A DNA stretch of 64,000 nt from positions 25,219 to 89,218 of the IMG/VR virus record IMGVR_UViG_3300037246_000452. One strand, 5' to 3'. The position numbers and the translations under genes were made by a program. The notes beneath the pieces are model-generated. The model was not told where the DNA came from. It saw only the letters and a list, made by a program, of their open reading frames with translations, and made no database searches. Each line of letters starts with the position of its first letter. Positions within the stretch are counted from its first letter, which is position 1. The stretch is from a virus. Shown one piece after another: positions 63,783 through 64,000 of the stretch.

Positions 63783-64000
63783 TTATTCTTCTGTTACATT
63801 ATCCAACGGAACATATATCTTATACCGTTGTACGTAGGCAAGCACCTCAATAAAATGTGCTTTGTCTCCCTTCTTGGCCGGCTTCTTCTTAATTGCCAAA
63901 TTCACCGGCTGCTCTAAAACGAAGCCCCACTCAATATAACCTGATGCTTCCCGGGGAGTCCTTATAGCTCTTCGTACCTTATCCAAGATTATAGTCGTCT
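63783..64000 (-). CDS. Hypothetical protein, N-terminus outside window
   Basis: The frame is open to the window edge (72 codons); an internal TTG could start it but the reading continues upstream as TTIILDKVRRAIRTP, so I treat it as partial. Mixed alpha/beta with a Lys-rich middle (NLAIKKKPAKKGDK). Probably part of the head-tail connector region by position. No family is recognised. Confidence 0.5.
   Translation of the reverse strand, partial: TTIILDKVRRAIRTPREASGYIEWGFVLEQPVNLAIKKKPAKKGDKAHFIEVLAYVQRYKIYVPLDNVTEE

Overview
The window is part of a tailed double-stranded DNA phage genome, almost certainly a siphovirus infecting a Gram-negative bacterium. Evidence for a siphovirus: a tail tube protein, a frameshifted tail assembly chaperone pair, a tape measure protein and a large terminase are present, and no sheath or baseplate wedge genes are seen. 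Evidence for a Gram-negative host: a nested Rz/Rz1-like spanin pair with a lipobox and a predicted outer membrane beta-barrel protein. Every gene I accept is read from the minus strand, so transcription runs from high to low coordinates. Genes are packed with 1-14 nt overlaps, strong GGAGG ribosome sites and near-consensus sigma70 promoters (TTGACA, 17 bp, TATAAT-like). No integrase or lysogeny repressor is visible, so a lytic life style is likely but not shown. Portal, protease and capsid genes are probably just beyond position 64000.

Layout in the direction of transcription. 64000-63076: a partial gene and small genes, including a diverged piece of the terminase and a duplicate of the gene that follows the terminase. 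63019-58614: tail tube, chaperone (-1 frameshift), tape measure and a small minor tail protein. 58582-43564: tail tip and appendage genes, including a 933-residue protein, PKD and NHL-repeat proteins, a 1557-residue repeat protein, and three consecutive proteins with Sec signal peptides. 43478-41374: coiled-coil membrane protein, outer membrane barrel, amidase endolysin, holin-like protein and spanins, closed by a terminator at 41328-41360. 41247-38956: an HNH-AP2 homing endonuclease and small genes. 38890-24371: replication and recombination, with an AAA+ ATPase and partner, a structured intergenic RNA region, an initiator-like protein with an iteron array inside its gene, a DnaB-type helicase split by an intein, primase, a probable ssDNA-binding protein, SF2 helicase, RecA and a putative resolvase. 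24323-15593: nucleotide metabolism (ThyX, MazG-like, DUF1599-like), a PD-(D/E)XK nuclease, a SEC-C protein, HNH genes and many small genes. 15463-12460: UDP-glucose 4-epimerase, an MgsA-C-terminal-like protein and a PIG-L deacetylase. 12458-8801: ParB-like protein, probable small terminase, large terminase and a Cys-rich protein. 8790-1: small early-type genes in several promoter-led operons.

Across all these modules runs a 14-bp quasi-palindrome (consensus TGCAATTAATTGCA, with A for C at the second position of either half), found at 29 places. Four copies sit 7-8 bp upstream of the -35 box of strong promoters and others lie inside coding regions. This looks like a genome-wide protein binding site and is the main candidate here for an undescribed system. 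Other points of interest are a 140-nt tRNA-like RNA with an expanded anticodon region, lambda-like iterons inside the initiator gene, the terminase-fragment duplication with a 60-bp exact repeat, an HNH gene broken at an A6 run, and signal peptides on tail-locus proteins.
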